From positions 4,030,001 to 4,094,000 of the forward strand of contig NZ_CP132353.1 in assembly GCF_030758455.1 (NCBI RefSeq): a DNA stretch of 64,000 nucleotides, given 5' to 3'. The position numbers and the translations under genes are program-made. Under the pieces are notes generated by a model. The model did not search any database, had not been told where the DNA came from, and saw nothing but the letters and a program-made list of their open reading frames with translations. Origin of the DNA: Erwinia pyri. Lineage in GTDB: Bacteria; Pseudomonadota; Gammaproteobacteria; Enterobacterales; Enterobacteriaceae. Shown here piece after piece: positions 46,111 through 53,766 of the stretch. Numbering within the stretch: the first letter of the stretch is position 1; the number at the start of each line of letters is the position of its first letter.

Positions 46111-46800
46111 TTACTGGGATAAGCTTTTTGCCGCCTTCTCAATCAGGGCCGCAATTTTCTCCGGCTGTGAGGCGTAAATAGCGTGACTGCCTTTCAGCTC
46201 GGTAACAGGGCTGTGCGCACGTTGCGCCATAAAGCGCTCCAGCTCAGGATTGATTGCGCGGTCTTGCGTTGACACCACGGCCCAGCTTGGTTTGGTTTTC
46301 CATGCCGGTTCGCCTGCCGGTGTGTTAAAGGCCACCGCTGCCGTCATAACCTGCGAGCGCGCCATGAAATCAGCCTGTTTTGCCGGTAAATCGGCAGCAA
46401 AGTCTGCGTGGAAGTTTTCAGGTTTCAGATAGAGGTAATGATCGGAAGTTTCGGTAATCGCCTTGCTGGCTGGCGGATTTTTGCTGGCAAGGTTCAGCAA
46501 CGACTCGCCTTTCTCTGGCTGGAAGGCCGCTATATAGACCAGCCCCGCCACCGAGGGGTCATTGCCCGCATCGCTGATGATCATGCCGCCGTAGCTGTGG
46601 CCAACCAGCAGCGTTTTTCCTTTCTGTTGTTCCAGAACGCGACGGGTCGCGGCCACATCATCAGCCAGAGAGGTTTCCGGCTCCTGCACTACGGAGACGT
46701 TATAGCCCTCTTTACCCAGAATACGCGCTACCGGTAACCAGCCCGATCCATCAGCAAAAGCACCGTGCACCAGAACAACATTTTTCACCGGTTCAGCCAT
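46111..46800 (-). CDS. Alpha/beta hydrolase, apparently lacking its ancestral signal peptide
   Basis: The 229-residue protein has NVVLVHGAFADGSGWLPVARIL at the start and the nucleophile elbow GHSYGG, with a late Asp and the His in LKGSHAIY. It is a paralog of the gene at 58926-59687 but starts directly at MAEPVKNVVLVHG. The bases upstream of this ATG encode ASALGLILSTYAQAS, a signal-peptide tail, in frame, but the upstream ATG (46833) is out of frame by one base. The weak AGG before the current ATG means expression may be poor. It lies 80 bp downstream of the DJ-1/PfpI gene, probably in the same transcript. Confidence 0.85.
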   Translation of the reverse strand: MAEPVKNVVLVHGAFADGSGWLPVARILGKEGYNVSVVQEPETSLADDVAATRRVLEQQKGKTLLVGHSYGGMIISDAGNDPSVAGLVYIAAFQPEKGESLLNLASKNPPASKAITETSDHYLYLKPENFHADFAADLPAKQADFMARSQVMTAAVAFNTPAGEPAWKTKPSWAVVSTQDRAINPELERFMAQRAHSPVTELKGSHAIYASQPEKIAALIEKAAKSLSQ

Positions 46801-46836
46801 TGAAGCCTGAGCATAGGTGGAGAGGATCAGACCTAA
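46801..46836 (-). pseudogene. Signal-peptide remnant upstream of the hydrolase
   Basis: Reading the minus strand into the hydrolase start in frame gives ASALGLILSTYAQAS, a hydrophobic segment with an AQA cleavage site. An ATG GCA just before it is displaced by one base, and a TGA closes the true frame. Deleting one base restores MAASALGLILSTYAQAS-MAEP. This looks like a recent frameshift in a secreted hydrolase, or a sequencing error. Confidence 0.6.
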
Positions 46837-46880
46837 TGCCGAGGCGTGCCATCAAGGCTGCCCCCCTCCACCGCTGGCAA

Positions 46881-47561
46881 TTATTCAGCCAGTTGCTTAA
46901 TCAGCTGCGCCGCCGTGGCCGCTGAAGAGGTTGGGTTCTGACCGGTGATCAGCAGCCCATCGCTGACAACATAAGAGCTCCAGTCCGCACCTTTGGAGTA
47001 GATGCCACCCTTAGCGATCAGCTCATCCTCTACCAGGAAAGGCACAACCTTAGTCAGGCCTACCGCTTCCTCTTCAGTGTTGGTGAAGCCGGTCACTTTT
47101 TTGCCCTGAACCAGCGGAGTGCCCTCAGGCGTTTTCACGTGTCGAAGCACGCCGGGTGCATGACAGACCAGCGCGACATTTTTGTCTGCCGCCAGGAAGG
47201 CCTCAATCAGTGCGATGGAGTGCTTATCTTCCGCAAGATCCCACAGCGGGCCGTGGCCGCCCGGGTAAAAGACCGCGTCGTAATCTGCCTGCGACACGCT
47301 GTCCAGACGGACGGTTTCGGCGAGCTTCGCAACGGCATCGGCGTCGGCCTCAAAACGATGCGTCAGCTCAGTCTGGAAATCAGGCTCGTTACTTTTAGGA
47401 TCCAGCGGCGGGTTGCCCCCTTTTGGCGAGGCCAGCGTGATCTCTGCGCCGGCATCTTTAAAGGCGTAGTAAGGGGCGGCCAGCTCTTCCAGCCAGAAAC
47501 CTGTTTTACGTCCGGTATCGCCCAGCTTGTCGTGTGAGGTCAGAACCATAAGAATTTTCAT
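46881..47561 (-). CDS. DJ-1/PfpI family protein (type 1 glutamine amidotransferase-like, Hsp31/HchA-like)
   Basis: The 226-residue protein has the DJ-1/PfpI fold: MKILMVLTSHDKLGDTGRKTGFWLEELAAPYYAFKDAG, YDAVFYPGGHGPLWDL and the nucleophile Cys in ALVCHAPG. Such proteins act as glutathione-independent glyoxalases or deglycases. Two TAGAC-N5-GTCTA operators lie in its promoter region. With the OYE, aldehyde dehydrogenase and hydrolase it makes a reactive-carbonyl detoxification group. Confidence 0.9.
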   Translation of the reverse strand: MKILMVLTSHDKLGDTGRKTGFWLEELAAPYYAFKDAGAEITLASPKGGNPPLDPKSNEPDFQTELTHRFEADADAVAKLAETVRLDSVSQADYDAVFYPGGHGPLWDLAEDKHSIALIEAFLAADKNVALVCHAPGVLRHVKTPEGTPLVQGKKVTGFTNTEEEAVGLTKVVPFLVEDELIAKGGIYSKGADWSSYVVSDGLLITGQNPTSSAATAAQLIKQLAE

Positions 47562-47595
47562 TTGTAACTCCTGCTAAGTTGAATTTTAAGTTTGA

Positions 47596-47611
47596 TTAGA
47601 CCGGTCGTCTA
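47596..47611. promoter_or_regulatory. TetR-type operator, copy 2
   Basis: TTAGACCGGTCGTCTA, identical to copy 1 over these 16 bases, 35 bp before the DJ-1/PfpI start, where a bound repressor would block transcription. Confidence 0.7.
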
Positions 47612-47727
47612 TTAACAAGGTAAAAAAACAGCCCGGCCTGATGAAATAATATCTCTAAGAACTTTGCTACTCTTCAGTTCAACACCGGTTTGCGTACTTC
47701 CGGTTGATGTCTCTAAGCTACCACCCA

Positions 47728-47743
47728 TTAGACTGGTCGTCTA
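47728..47743. promoter_or_regulatory. TetR-type operator, copy 3
   Basis: TTAGACTGGTCGTCTA, one base different from copy 2, 132 bp upstream of it. The pair could allow cooperative binding or looping. Confidence 0.65.
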
Positions 47744-47863
47744 CAAGTAATTTGCTTCTTTTTCCTCTCTTTCCTGACTCTCTGCTGTTTAATGAGAGGC
47801 TAACTCAATGATAATTGCTTTATCAAAGAGTTAACCAACTGGCTTCTGAAGGCCCACCATAAA

Positions 47864-49279
47864 TTAATCGATTTTTTTCGCCCAGACCGCCTGTGCGTTA
47901 GTAAATTCACGCAGCCCAAAGTGCGAAAGCTCACGGCCATAGCCGCTTTTCTTCACGCCGCCGACCGGGATGCGGGCATTAGTGGCAGAAAATCCATTGA
48001 TGAAGACACCGCCCGTTTCCAGCCGACGTGCAATACGCTCAGCCCGGGTTAAGTCACTGCTCCAGAGATTACCGCCTAAGCCATAATCGCTGGTATTAGC
48101 CAGCTGAATGGCATGCTCCACATTGTCTGCAATGGTGATAGCGGCAACGGGGCCAAACGTTTCTTCATCAAATGCAGCCATACCCGGGGCGACATTACCC
48201 AATACGGTAGGCTGATAAAAATTGCCGCTTCCCGCAACGATTTCCCCGCCCAGAAGCAGCGTTGCGCCAGCTGCAAGCGTGCGCTCTACTTGCTGATGCA
48301 GCTCTTCCCGCAGATCTTTGCGCGCCATTGGCCCGACGTTAGTACGCGGGTCAAGCGGGTCGCCAATCTTCAGTTGACGGACGGCCGCGATAAATTTCTG
48401 CGTGAACTCTTCGGCTATCGGCTTTTCCAGAATAAAACGCTTGGCTGCCAGACAAACCTGGCCCGCATTCTGGAACCGCGCTTCTATACCAGCCTTGACG
48501 GCCAAATCAATATTCGCATCAGCAAGCACAATAAAGGCGTCTGAGCCGCCCAGTTCCAGCAGGCTCTTTTTCAGCGCCTTACCAGCGATTGACGCCACGG
48601 CTGAACCTGCACGCATACTTCCGGTCAAGGTGACGGCTGCCACGCGGTCATCTTCAATTACCTGCGCCACGGTGTCGTTATCCGTAATGAGATTTGCAAA
48701 CAGACCAGCCGGGAAGCCTGCGCTCTCATAGGCGTCCTGTAAGGCATAAGCGGAGCCCATAACATTCGGTGCATGCTTGAGAATAAAGCCGTTGCCGGAA
48801 AGCATAATCGGCCCCGAGGCGCGGATCACCTGCCATAGCGGGAAGTTCCAGGGCATAACGGCCAGAATGGAGCCAACGGGCAGATAAGAGACATGCACCC
48901 GATCGTCATTCTCAACAGAGACAGGTTCATCGGCGAGGATCGCCGGGCCGTTATCGGCAATCCACTCAATGGTAGCGGCACATTTCTCGACTTCCGCACG
49001 GGCGGCGGCCAGCGTTTTTCCCATTTCGGCGGTGATGATCCCCGCCAGGCTCTCGGTGCGTTCACGCAAAATCGCCGACAGACGACGGTAAGCGACAACG
49101 CGTTCAGACATCGGTGTGGCACGCCACAGACGAAAAGCCGCGTTATTTTCCACCAGCAGGCTTTCTACCTGCTCAGCGGTCTGGAATGCATAGGTCGCTA
49201 TCAATTCATCAGTCGCAGGATTACGTGAAGTTGCGACGCTGACGGCGGGGGTGGTCACTGGAATCGGTTGAGATGACAT
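47864..49279 (-). CDS. NAD(P)-dependent aldehyde/succinate-semialdehyde dehydrogenase
   Basis: From the ATG at 49279 (GGAGG eight bases upstream) the protein has 471 residues. It has the ALDH fold with VMPWNFPLWQVIRA, TGSMRAGSAVASIAGKALKKSLLELGGSDAFIV, and the catalytic Cys in NAGQVCLAAKRF. The family close to YneI/GabD-like semialdehyde dehydrogenases is suggested by EEHA-type end (VKKSGYGRELSHFGLREFTN). It oxidises an aldehyde to the acid. An upstream GTG start (49333) is unsupported. Confidence 0.9.
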   Translation of the reverse strand: MSSQPIPVTTPAVSVATSRNPATDELIATYAFQTAEQVESLLVENNAAFRLWRATPMSERVVAYRRLSAILRERTESLAGIITAEMGKTLAAARAEVEKCAATIEWIADNGPAILADEPVSVENDDRVHVSYLPVGSILAVMPWNFPLWQVIRASGPIMLSGNGFILKHAPNVMGSAYALQDAYESAGFPAGLFANLITDNDTVAQVIEDDRVAAVTLTGSMRAGSAVASIAGKALKKSLLELGGSDAFIVLADANIDLAVKAGIEARFQNAGQVCLAAKRFILEKPIAEEFTQKFIAAVRQLKIGDPLDPRTNVGPMARKDLREELHQQVERTLAAGATLLLGGEIVAGSGNFYQPTVLGNVAPGMAAFDEETFGPVAAITIADNVEHAIQLANTSDYGLGGNLWSSDLTRAERIARRLETGGVFINGFSATNARIPVGGVKKSGYGRELSHFGLREFTNAQAVWAKKID

Positions 49280-49374
49280 GATATTGCCTCCGGGTGGTTT
49301 AAGAGAGCACGTTGTGTGCTGCTGTGAATCCACTTTAGGCGCGTCAGATCATCCCTGGAAGGCGTCTTGTTATC

Positions 49375-50187
49375 CTATGACTCGGGGTCACTGGCAACGT
49401 GGCGGGGGATATAGGTCACCAGAGACAGGTCCGGACGCCCCTCCGGCGTCAAGGCGACATAGGTAAATTCAATATGGCCGGAGGTAGGATGTAAAAGACG
49501 CTTGCTGCCCTCGCCCATGCCTTTCACTTCCGTATCCTGCCACCACTCCTGAAATTCAGGGCTCTGTTCAGAGAGCTCTTTTATCAGGTTATCGAACGGC
49601 GCTTTATTTTGCGCATGCGCCCGGGAAGCGCGGAACACAGAGATCATCCCTCTCGCCATCTGCTCCCAATCCAGGATCAGCGTGCGGTAGGGCCGGTAAA
49701 GAAACAGCAGGCGCAACGTATTGCGCTCATGAGGTTGCAGCGAGCCATAATCGATAAACAGCTCTGCAATAGCATCATTCCAGGCAAGAATATCAAGCCG
49801 GGTATTGCGGATATAGGCCGGGATAGGGTCGATAGCACGAACCAGACTCTCCAGCCCCTCGCTGACGCCATCATCAATCGTACGGGGCAGAGGCTCTTCA
49901 CGAGGTGAAAGGGCAAAAAGATGGGAAGACTCAATTCTGTCGAGCCTGAGGACTTTGGCGATACGCTGCAGGGCATCCGCCGAGGGCTTGATTTCTCTGC
50001 CCTGCTCCAGCCAGGTATACCAACTCACGCTGACGCCAGCCAGTACCGCCACTTCTTCACGGCGTAGGCCTGGCGTACGACGCGTCCCTGCGGGCAGACC
50101 AAATTCCTGCGGGTTAAGACGCGCCCGGCGGCTGACCAGGAAAGCGCCCAGTTCACGACGCTGTTCGGGGGAGGTTTTTTTTACCAT
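49375..50187 (-). CDS. XRE-family regulator with MmyB-like ligand domain
   Basis: The 270-residue protein has an N-terminal XRE HTH (TRRTPGLRREEVAVLAGVSVSWYTWLEQGREIKPSADALQRIAKVLRLD, about 36-85), then an MmyB-like PAS-related domain (IPAYIRNTRLDILAWNDAIAELFID onward). It lies upstream of the aldehyde dehydrogenase on the same strand, about 95 bp away, and could regulate that gene. Members often control neighbouring oxidoreductases. Confidence 0.87.
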   Translation of the reverse strand: MVKKTSPEQRRELGAFLVSRRARLNPQEFGLPAGTRRTPGLRREEVAVLAGVSVSWYTWLEQGREIKPSADALQRIAKVLRLDRIESSHLFALSPREEPLPRTIDDGVSEGLESLVRAIDPIPAYIRNTRLDILAWNDAIAELFIDYGSLQPHERNTLRLLFLYRPYRTLILDWEQMARGMISVFRASRAHAQNKAPFDNLIKELSEQSPEFQEWWQDTEVKGMGEGSKRLLHPTSGHIEFTYVALTPEGRPDLSLVTYIPRHVASDPES

Positions 50188-50393
50188 GTAACGGTTTATC
50201 CCTTAGCTTAATCATTTATGAGAGCTATCTTTCTCTGTGCGCAGCGCCTGAAAATCTTATCGCAAAAAGGAAAGGGTTAACATCTCCTCCCCAGAAATCC
50301 AACTGAAAGCGTTGCTTCAACAGGTAACCCTGAAAGATTTCCCTGGCATTACATTTCATCGGTGCTGCCGAAAGCTATTTTCATCGGGGTGAG

Positions 50394-50663
50394 TTAATGG
50401 CCCTCAGTCACTAAAGGATTTGCATCCCGGGCTGACTCAAGTAACCACTCTTTGAACGACTGAGCTGCGGCTGAAGGCTGAGCTTTTGCTATCTGTACAA
50501 GGTAATAGGCCAGCGGGCTTGACTGAGCATCACCAAAAGGTCTGACTAAACGACCGGCCTGAAGGTCAGCCATGACCAGACTGCTTCGACCCAATGCGAC
50601 GCCACTTCCAGCCATGGCTGCCTGTAACCCCGCGGCTGAGTCACGGATTTTCTTCGTCGATGA
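50394..50663 (-). pseudogene. C-terminal remnant of a LysR (GcvA-like) regulator
   Basis: The minus-strand frame reads DSAAGLQAAMAGSGVALGRSSLV...GRLVRPFGDAQSSPLAYYLVQ...FKEWLLESA, the effector-domain end of GcvA-type LysR regulators. The HTH and most of the domain are missing and the frame upstream of about 50660 loses similarity. It is the debris of a gene probably lost when the present neighbours arrived. The left boundary is the stop codon at 50394. Confidence 0.75.
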
Positions 50664-50798
50664 TAGTTGATTTATGCCGGTGATAGCTGGCTTCGGTAAA
50701 CTATCCGGGAAAGTGGTTATTCAGCCAAACCACAAGAACTAAGCTGCCGCTAAAGAAAAACTATACTCTTTACTCTATCCGTATCGGGAGACAAAGGT

Positions 50799-51662
50799 AT
50801 GTTTGAAGGATTTATCCATCAGGAAGTTACGCTTTCTGAAGCCGTCCTGAACGTACGTTATGGCGGCAATGGCCCACCCGTGTTGTTACTGCATGGCCAT
50901 CCCCGTACGCACGCAACCTGGTCAAAGGTGGCCCCTCTGCTTGCTCAATCCTTTACCGTGGTGTGCCCGGACTTACGCGGCTTTGGCCGCTCTTCCAAAC
51001 CCGCAGACTCCCCCGATCATGCTGGCTCCGCCAAAAGAGCAAAAGCACAGGATTGTATCGAGCTGATGAGCTTTCTCGGCTTTGAAAAATTTGCGTTAGT
51101 GGGGCATGACAGAGGAAGTTATACCGCCTATCGCGCCGCTTTAGATTACCCGGAAAAGATTACGCAGCTGGCGGTTCTGGACGGCGTTCCGATACTCGAA
51201 GCACTGGAGCGGTGTAATGAGAAATTTGCCCGCCAGTGGTATCACTGGTTTTTCTTTGCGCAACCCGAAAAGCCTGAACGGGCTATCCTGGCCGACCCTG
51301 ACCAATGGTACGGAGAGCGTCCCGAAACAATGGGGGATGAAGAGTATGAAGAGTTCAGGCGGGCGATCCACGATCCGGCAACCGTCCATGGAATGATTGA
51401 AGATTACCGTGCCGGATTGTCGGTAGATCGACAGCATGAACTTCAGGACCGTCAGGCAGGAAGAATGATCGAGTGCCCTCTGCTTTGCCTGTGGTCAGAA
51501 CATGATGACCTGGAGGAGATCTACGGCGATATTCCGGCCATCTGGAGAAGCTGGGCGCATAATGTACAAGGTAAAAGCATTAACAGCAGCCACCATATGG
51601 CCGAAGAGGCTCCTGAGGAGCTGGCGGCTGCACTCCGTCAGTTTCTGTTGTCATGCAGTTAG
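50799..51662 (+). CDS. Haloacetate dehalogenase-like alpha/beta hydrolase
   Basis: The 287-residue protein has LLLHGHPRTHATW (30-41), the nucleophile elbow GHDRGS with Asp104, Asp128, the HW pair (149-150) and a late His (265/266). An Asp nucleophile in GHDRG and HW are marks of fluoroacetate dehalogenases, but the second halide/carboxylate Arg of that family (DRGGR) is replaced by Tyr109 (DRGSY). It may instead be an epoxide hydrolase or a relaxed dehalogenase. It is beside a LysR remnant, which once may have controlled it. Confidence 0.8.
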   Translation: MFEGFIHQEVTLSEAVLNVRYGGNGPPVLLLHGHPRTHATWSKVAPLLAQSFTVVCPDLRGFGRSSKPADSPDHAGSAKRAKAQDCIELMSFLGFEKFALVGHDRGSYTAYRAALDYPEKITQLAVLDGVPILEALERCNEKFARQWYHWFFFAQPEKPERAILADPDQWYGERPETMGDEEYEEFRRAIHDPATVHGMIEDYRAGLSVDRQHELQDRQAGRMIECPLLCLWSEHDDLEEIYGDIPAIWRSWAHNVQGKSINSSHHMAEEAPEELAAALRQFLLSCS

Positions 51663-51891
51663 CATTCAGCCAGATCGATGCTGTGTCAGTGTGACAATGA
51701 AAGATGAGCGCGATATATCTGACAAAGTTTAAAGCGCTCACCAACAGGTTAAAAATCAGTCCGACTGCTCATTCAAATTTACTGACTTACCTCAGCAAAT
51801 TGTTCAGCTTTTATCCTTTCATGTTTAAGCCTACTATCACTACATCGAGGCAACACGGCCTCTCAATAAAATAATCTCTGAGGAATTAAAC

Positions 51892-52101
51892 ATGAAAACC
51901 ATCAAAACTTTCGTTGCAGTTGCGGCACTTTCACTGATTTCTTTTGGTAGCTTCGCCCAGAGCATCACCGTTTCAGCTCCTACCCTGGATGATGCTGAAG
52001 CGAAAATCTCCGCTCAGGCTCTGCAGGCTGGCGCCTCTTATAAAATCACCGGCGCACGTGTTGATAATGGTGCTTACGTCTCGGCTGAACTGACTAAATA
52101 A
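51892..52101 (+). CDS. BhsA/McbA-type DUF1471 small periplasmic protein, copy A
   Basis: The 69-residue protein has a signal peptide (1-22, GSFAQ) and the DUF1471 core ISAQALQAGASYKITGARVDNGAYVSAELTK. DUF1471 proteins such as BhsA and McbA are small exported stress and biofilm proteins. GAGGAATTAAAC precedes the ATG. It is protein-identical to the gene at 53408-53617. Function is likely surface or stress related. Confidence 0.9.
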   Translation: MKTIKTFVAVAALSLISFGSFAQSITVSAPTLDDAEAKISAQALQAGASYKITGARVDNGAYVSAELTK

Positions 52102-52151
52102 AGAGTCTGGCGTTAAAACAGCGCAATGCAGTACCGCGAGATTGAAACAAA

Positions 52152-52173
52152 AAACCCTGCCTGAGCAGGGTTT
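52152..52173. terminator. Terminator module, copy A
   Basis: AAACCCTGC/GCAGGGTTT, 9-bp stem and CTGA loop. It has T-rich sequence on the plus side and an AAAAAA run on the minus side that gives TTTTTT. The flank GCGCAATGCAGTACCGCGAGA is shared by copies A, B and C, and in part by D. Confidence 0.8.
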
Positions 52174-52184
52174 CGTTGTTTTTG

Positions 52185-52482
52185 GGTAATGGTGATGGAA
52201 ACGCATCCTAATCATGTTTTCCAGACAAAATGATCATCTCCCGCCTGCCCCGAATATGAACCCTGATGGCACCTTCTTTCCTGGTAAGACGAACCCTGAT
52301 AAGCGTTCGACAATTATCAGGTTCAGATCAATTATGCTTACCGTGATTTTTATTGGCTCGAACAGAATCTGATATTCCCCCAGAAAGTCCGCTGTAAGCG
52401 AAAAGCAGACGTTAATTTCACACGCGTATAATCCTTTTGTCGGAAACGCTCTGAAGATAAAGGGTTCAAATTACAGAAGCGC
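52185..52482. other. Gap between DUF1471 copy A and the glutathione peroxidase
   Basis: Contains a 11-12 bp imperfect inverted repeat (GAACCCTGATAA 52291-52302 / TTATCAGGTTC 52314-52324, one extra C). No gene seen. Confidence 0.4.
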
Positions 52483-52965
52483 TCAGATTTCAAGTGCAGC
52501 AAGAATTATGGCTTCCATTTTTTCCGGGGTATGGATCGGTGCAAAACGTTTGAGCGGTTTGCCGTCGCGTCCGATCAGGAACTTAGTGAAGTTCCACTTG
52601 ATTCGCCCACCCAGCACGCCTGGCAATTCATTCTTCAGATAACGAAACACAGGGTGCGCTGCGTTTCCGTTGACCTCCACTTTCTCGAACATCGGGAAGC
52701 TCACCCCGTAGTTGATGTGACAGGTCTGCGCGATTTCGTCAGCGCCGCCGGGTTCCTGCTTACCGAACTGGTTACAGGGGAAACCAAGCACCATCAGCCC
52801 CTGGGCGGCGTACTTCTTGTAGAGTGATTCAAGGCCTGCGTATTGTGGCGTAAATCCACAGTGACTGGCGGTATTGACTACGAGCACCAGCTTGCCAGCA
52901 TAGTCGGCCATAGGGATGAGCTGACCACTCAGACTGGTGGCAGTAAGTTGATGAAAAGTGGTCAT
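52483..52965 (-). CDS. Glutathione peroxidase family protein
   Basis: From the ATG at 52965 (GAGG nine bases upstream) the protein has 160 residues. It has the peroxidatic-Cys region NTASHCGFTPQYAGLESLYKKY, the GFPCNQFGKQEPG motif, and KWNFTKFLIGRDG. It reduces peroxides with glutathione or thioredoxin. It sits alone between the two DUF1471 copies, so it is the cargo of that duplication interval. Confidence 0.93.
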   Translation of the reverse strand: MTTFHQLTATSLSGQLIPMADYAGKLVLVVNTASHCGFTPQYAGLESLYKKYAAQGLMVLGFPCNQFGKQEPGGADEIAQTCHINYGVSFPMFEKVEVNGNAAHPVFRYLKNELPGVLGGRIKWNFTKFLIGRDGKPLKRFAPIHTPEKMEAIILAALEI

Positions 52966-53286
52966 GTCGAAATCCTCACTATTACTCACATCGCAGATTC
53001 GTTGTGTAAGACAGGATAATTGCCTGTCGAACAGAACTACACATTTTCCACGTCCGCTGCTGGCAAAAAGCCACCGGTGCAGACCGCTTCAGGCAAAAAG
53101 CGCACTGCCGGGTGCTGAGTTAAGCCTGGCATATCCAATGAAGAGATGACGAGCTGCGAGACAAGTTGGGGTGCATGAAGCATGCGCAGAACATAAACCC
53201 ATTTACCCTGACATCCGAAAACAGAATCGTGGACTGGCACAGGCATAAAGCCCTCAACACTCAGTTAAAAAGCAACCCGAACTATT
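52966..53286. other. Gap between glutathione peroxidase and DUF1471 copy B
   Basis: The GPx promoter lies here. A high-GC patch (53037-53246) has an open minus-strand frame without family resemblance and no ribosome site, so I do not call it a gene. Nothing else recognised. Confidence 0.35.
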
Positions 53287-53407
53287 ATTCAAATTTACTG
53301 ACTTACCTCAGCAAATTGTTCAGCTTTTATCCCTTCATGTTTAAGCCTACTATCACTACATCGAGGCAGAACGGCCTCCCAATAAAATAATCTCTGAGGA
53401 ATTAAAC

Positions 53408-53617
53408 ATGAAAACCATCAAAACTTTCGTTGCAGTTGCCGCTCTTTCACTGATTTCTTTTGGTAGCTTCGCCCAGAGCATCACCGTTTCAGCTCCTACC
53501 CTGGATGATGCCGAAGCAAAAATCTCTGCTCAGGCTCTGCAGGCTGGCGCCTCTTATAAAATCACCGGCGCACGTGTTGATAACGGTGCTTACGTCTCGG
53601 CTGAACTGACTAAATAA
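53408..53617 (+). CDS. BhsA/McbA-type DUF1471 small periplasmic protein, copy B
   Basis: The 69-residue protein is identical to copy A, while the DNA differs at a few synonymous sites (for example GCC GCT CTT for GCG GCA CTT). Identity at protein level with synonymous drift suggests purifying selection on both copies. Signal peptide, DUF1471 core and ribosome site are unchanged. Confidence 0.9.
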   Translation: MKTIKTFVAVAALSLISFGSFAQSITVSAPTLDDAEAKISAQALQAGASYKITGARVDNGAYVSAELTK

Positions 53618-53668
53618 AGAGTCCGGCGCTAAAAACAGCACAATGCAGTACCGCGAGACTGAAACAAA

Positions 53669-53690
53669 AAACCCTGCCTGCGCAGGGTTT
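53669..53690. terminator. Terminator module, copy B
   Basis: AAACCCTGC/GCAGGGTTT stem with loop CTGC. Same flanks as copy A with two differences. Confidence 0.8.
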
Positions 53691-53766
53691 CATTGTTTCC
53701 AGGGAACGGTGACTATGATCATATAGTCCATTCAGGTACACCTGGGTCCGGCGCTTTACTGTGAGC

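Larger units (their letters stand above)
47562..47863. promoter_or_regulatory. Promoter region of the DJ-1/PfpI gene
   Basis: Contains the two operators at 47596-47611 and 47728-47743, 132 bp apart, and the end of the aldehyde dehydrogenase gene lies at 47864. No RNA gene or extra ORF is seen. Confidence 0.6.
51771..52184 (+). repeat. Duplicated DUF1471 + terminator unit, copy A
   Basis: Bases 51771 to about 52184 match 53287 to about 53700 almost without change, offset 1516 bp and free of indels through the coding part. The unit contains the upstream leader, the 69-codon gene and its terminator. Confidence 0.85.
53287..53700 (+). repeat. Duplicated DUF1471 + terminator unit, copy B
   Basis: Matches copy A with a handful of base changes, such as GCGTT/GCGCT, plus one inserted A after the coding part. 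It begins at ATTCAAATTTACTG and ends after the terminator. Confidence 0.85.

Noticed and set aside
53037..53246. 69-codon minus-strand frame between GPx and DUF1471 copy B
   Set aside because: No ribosome site and no family resemblance; kept only as an unexplained high-GC patch.
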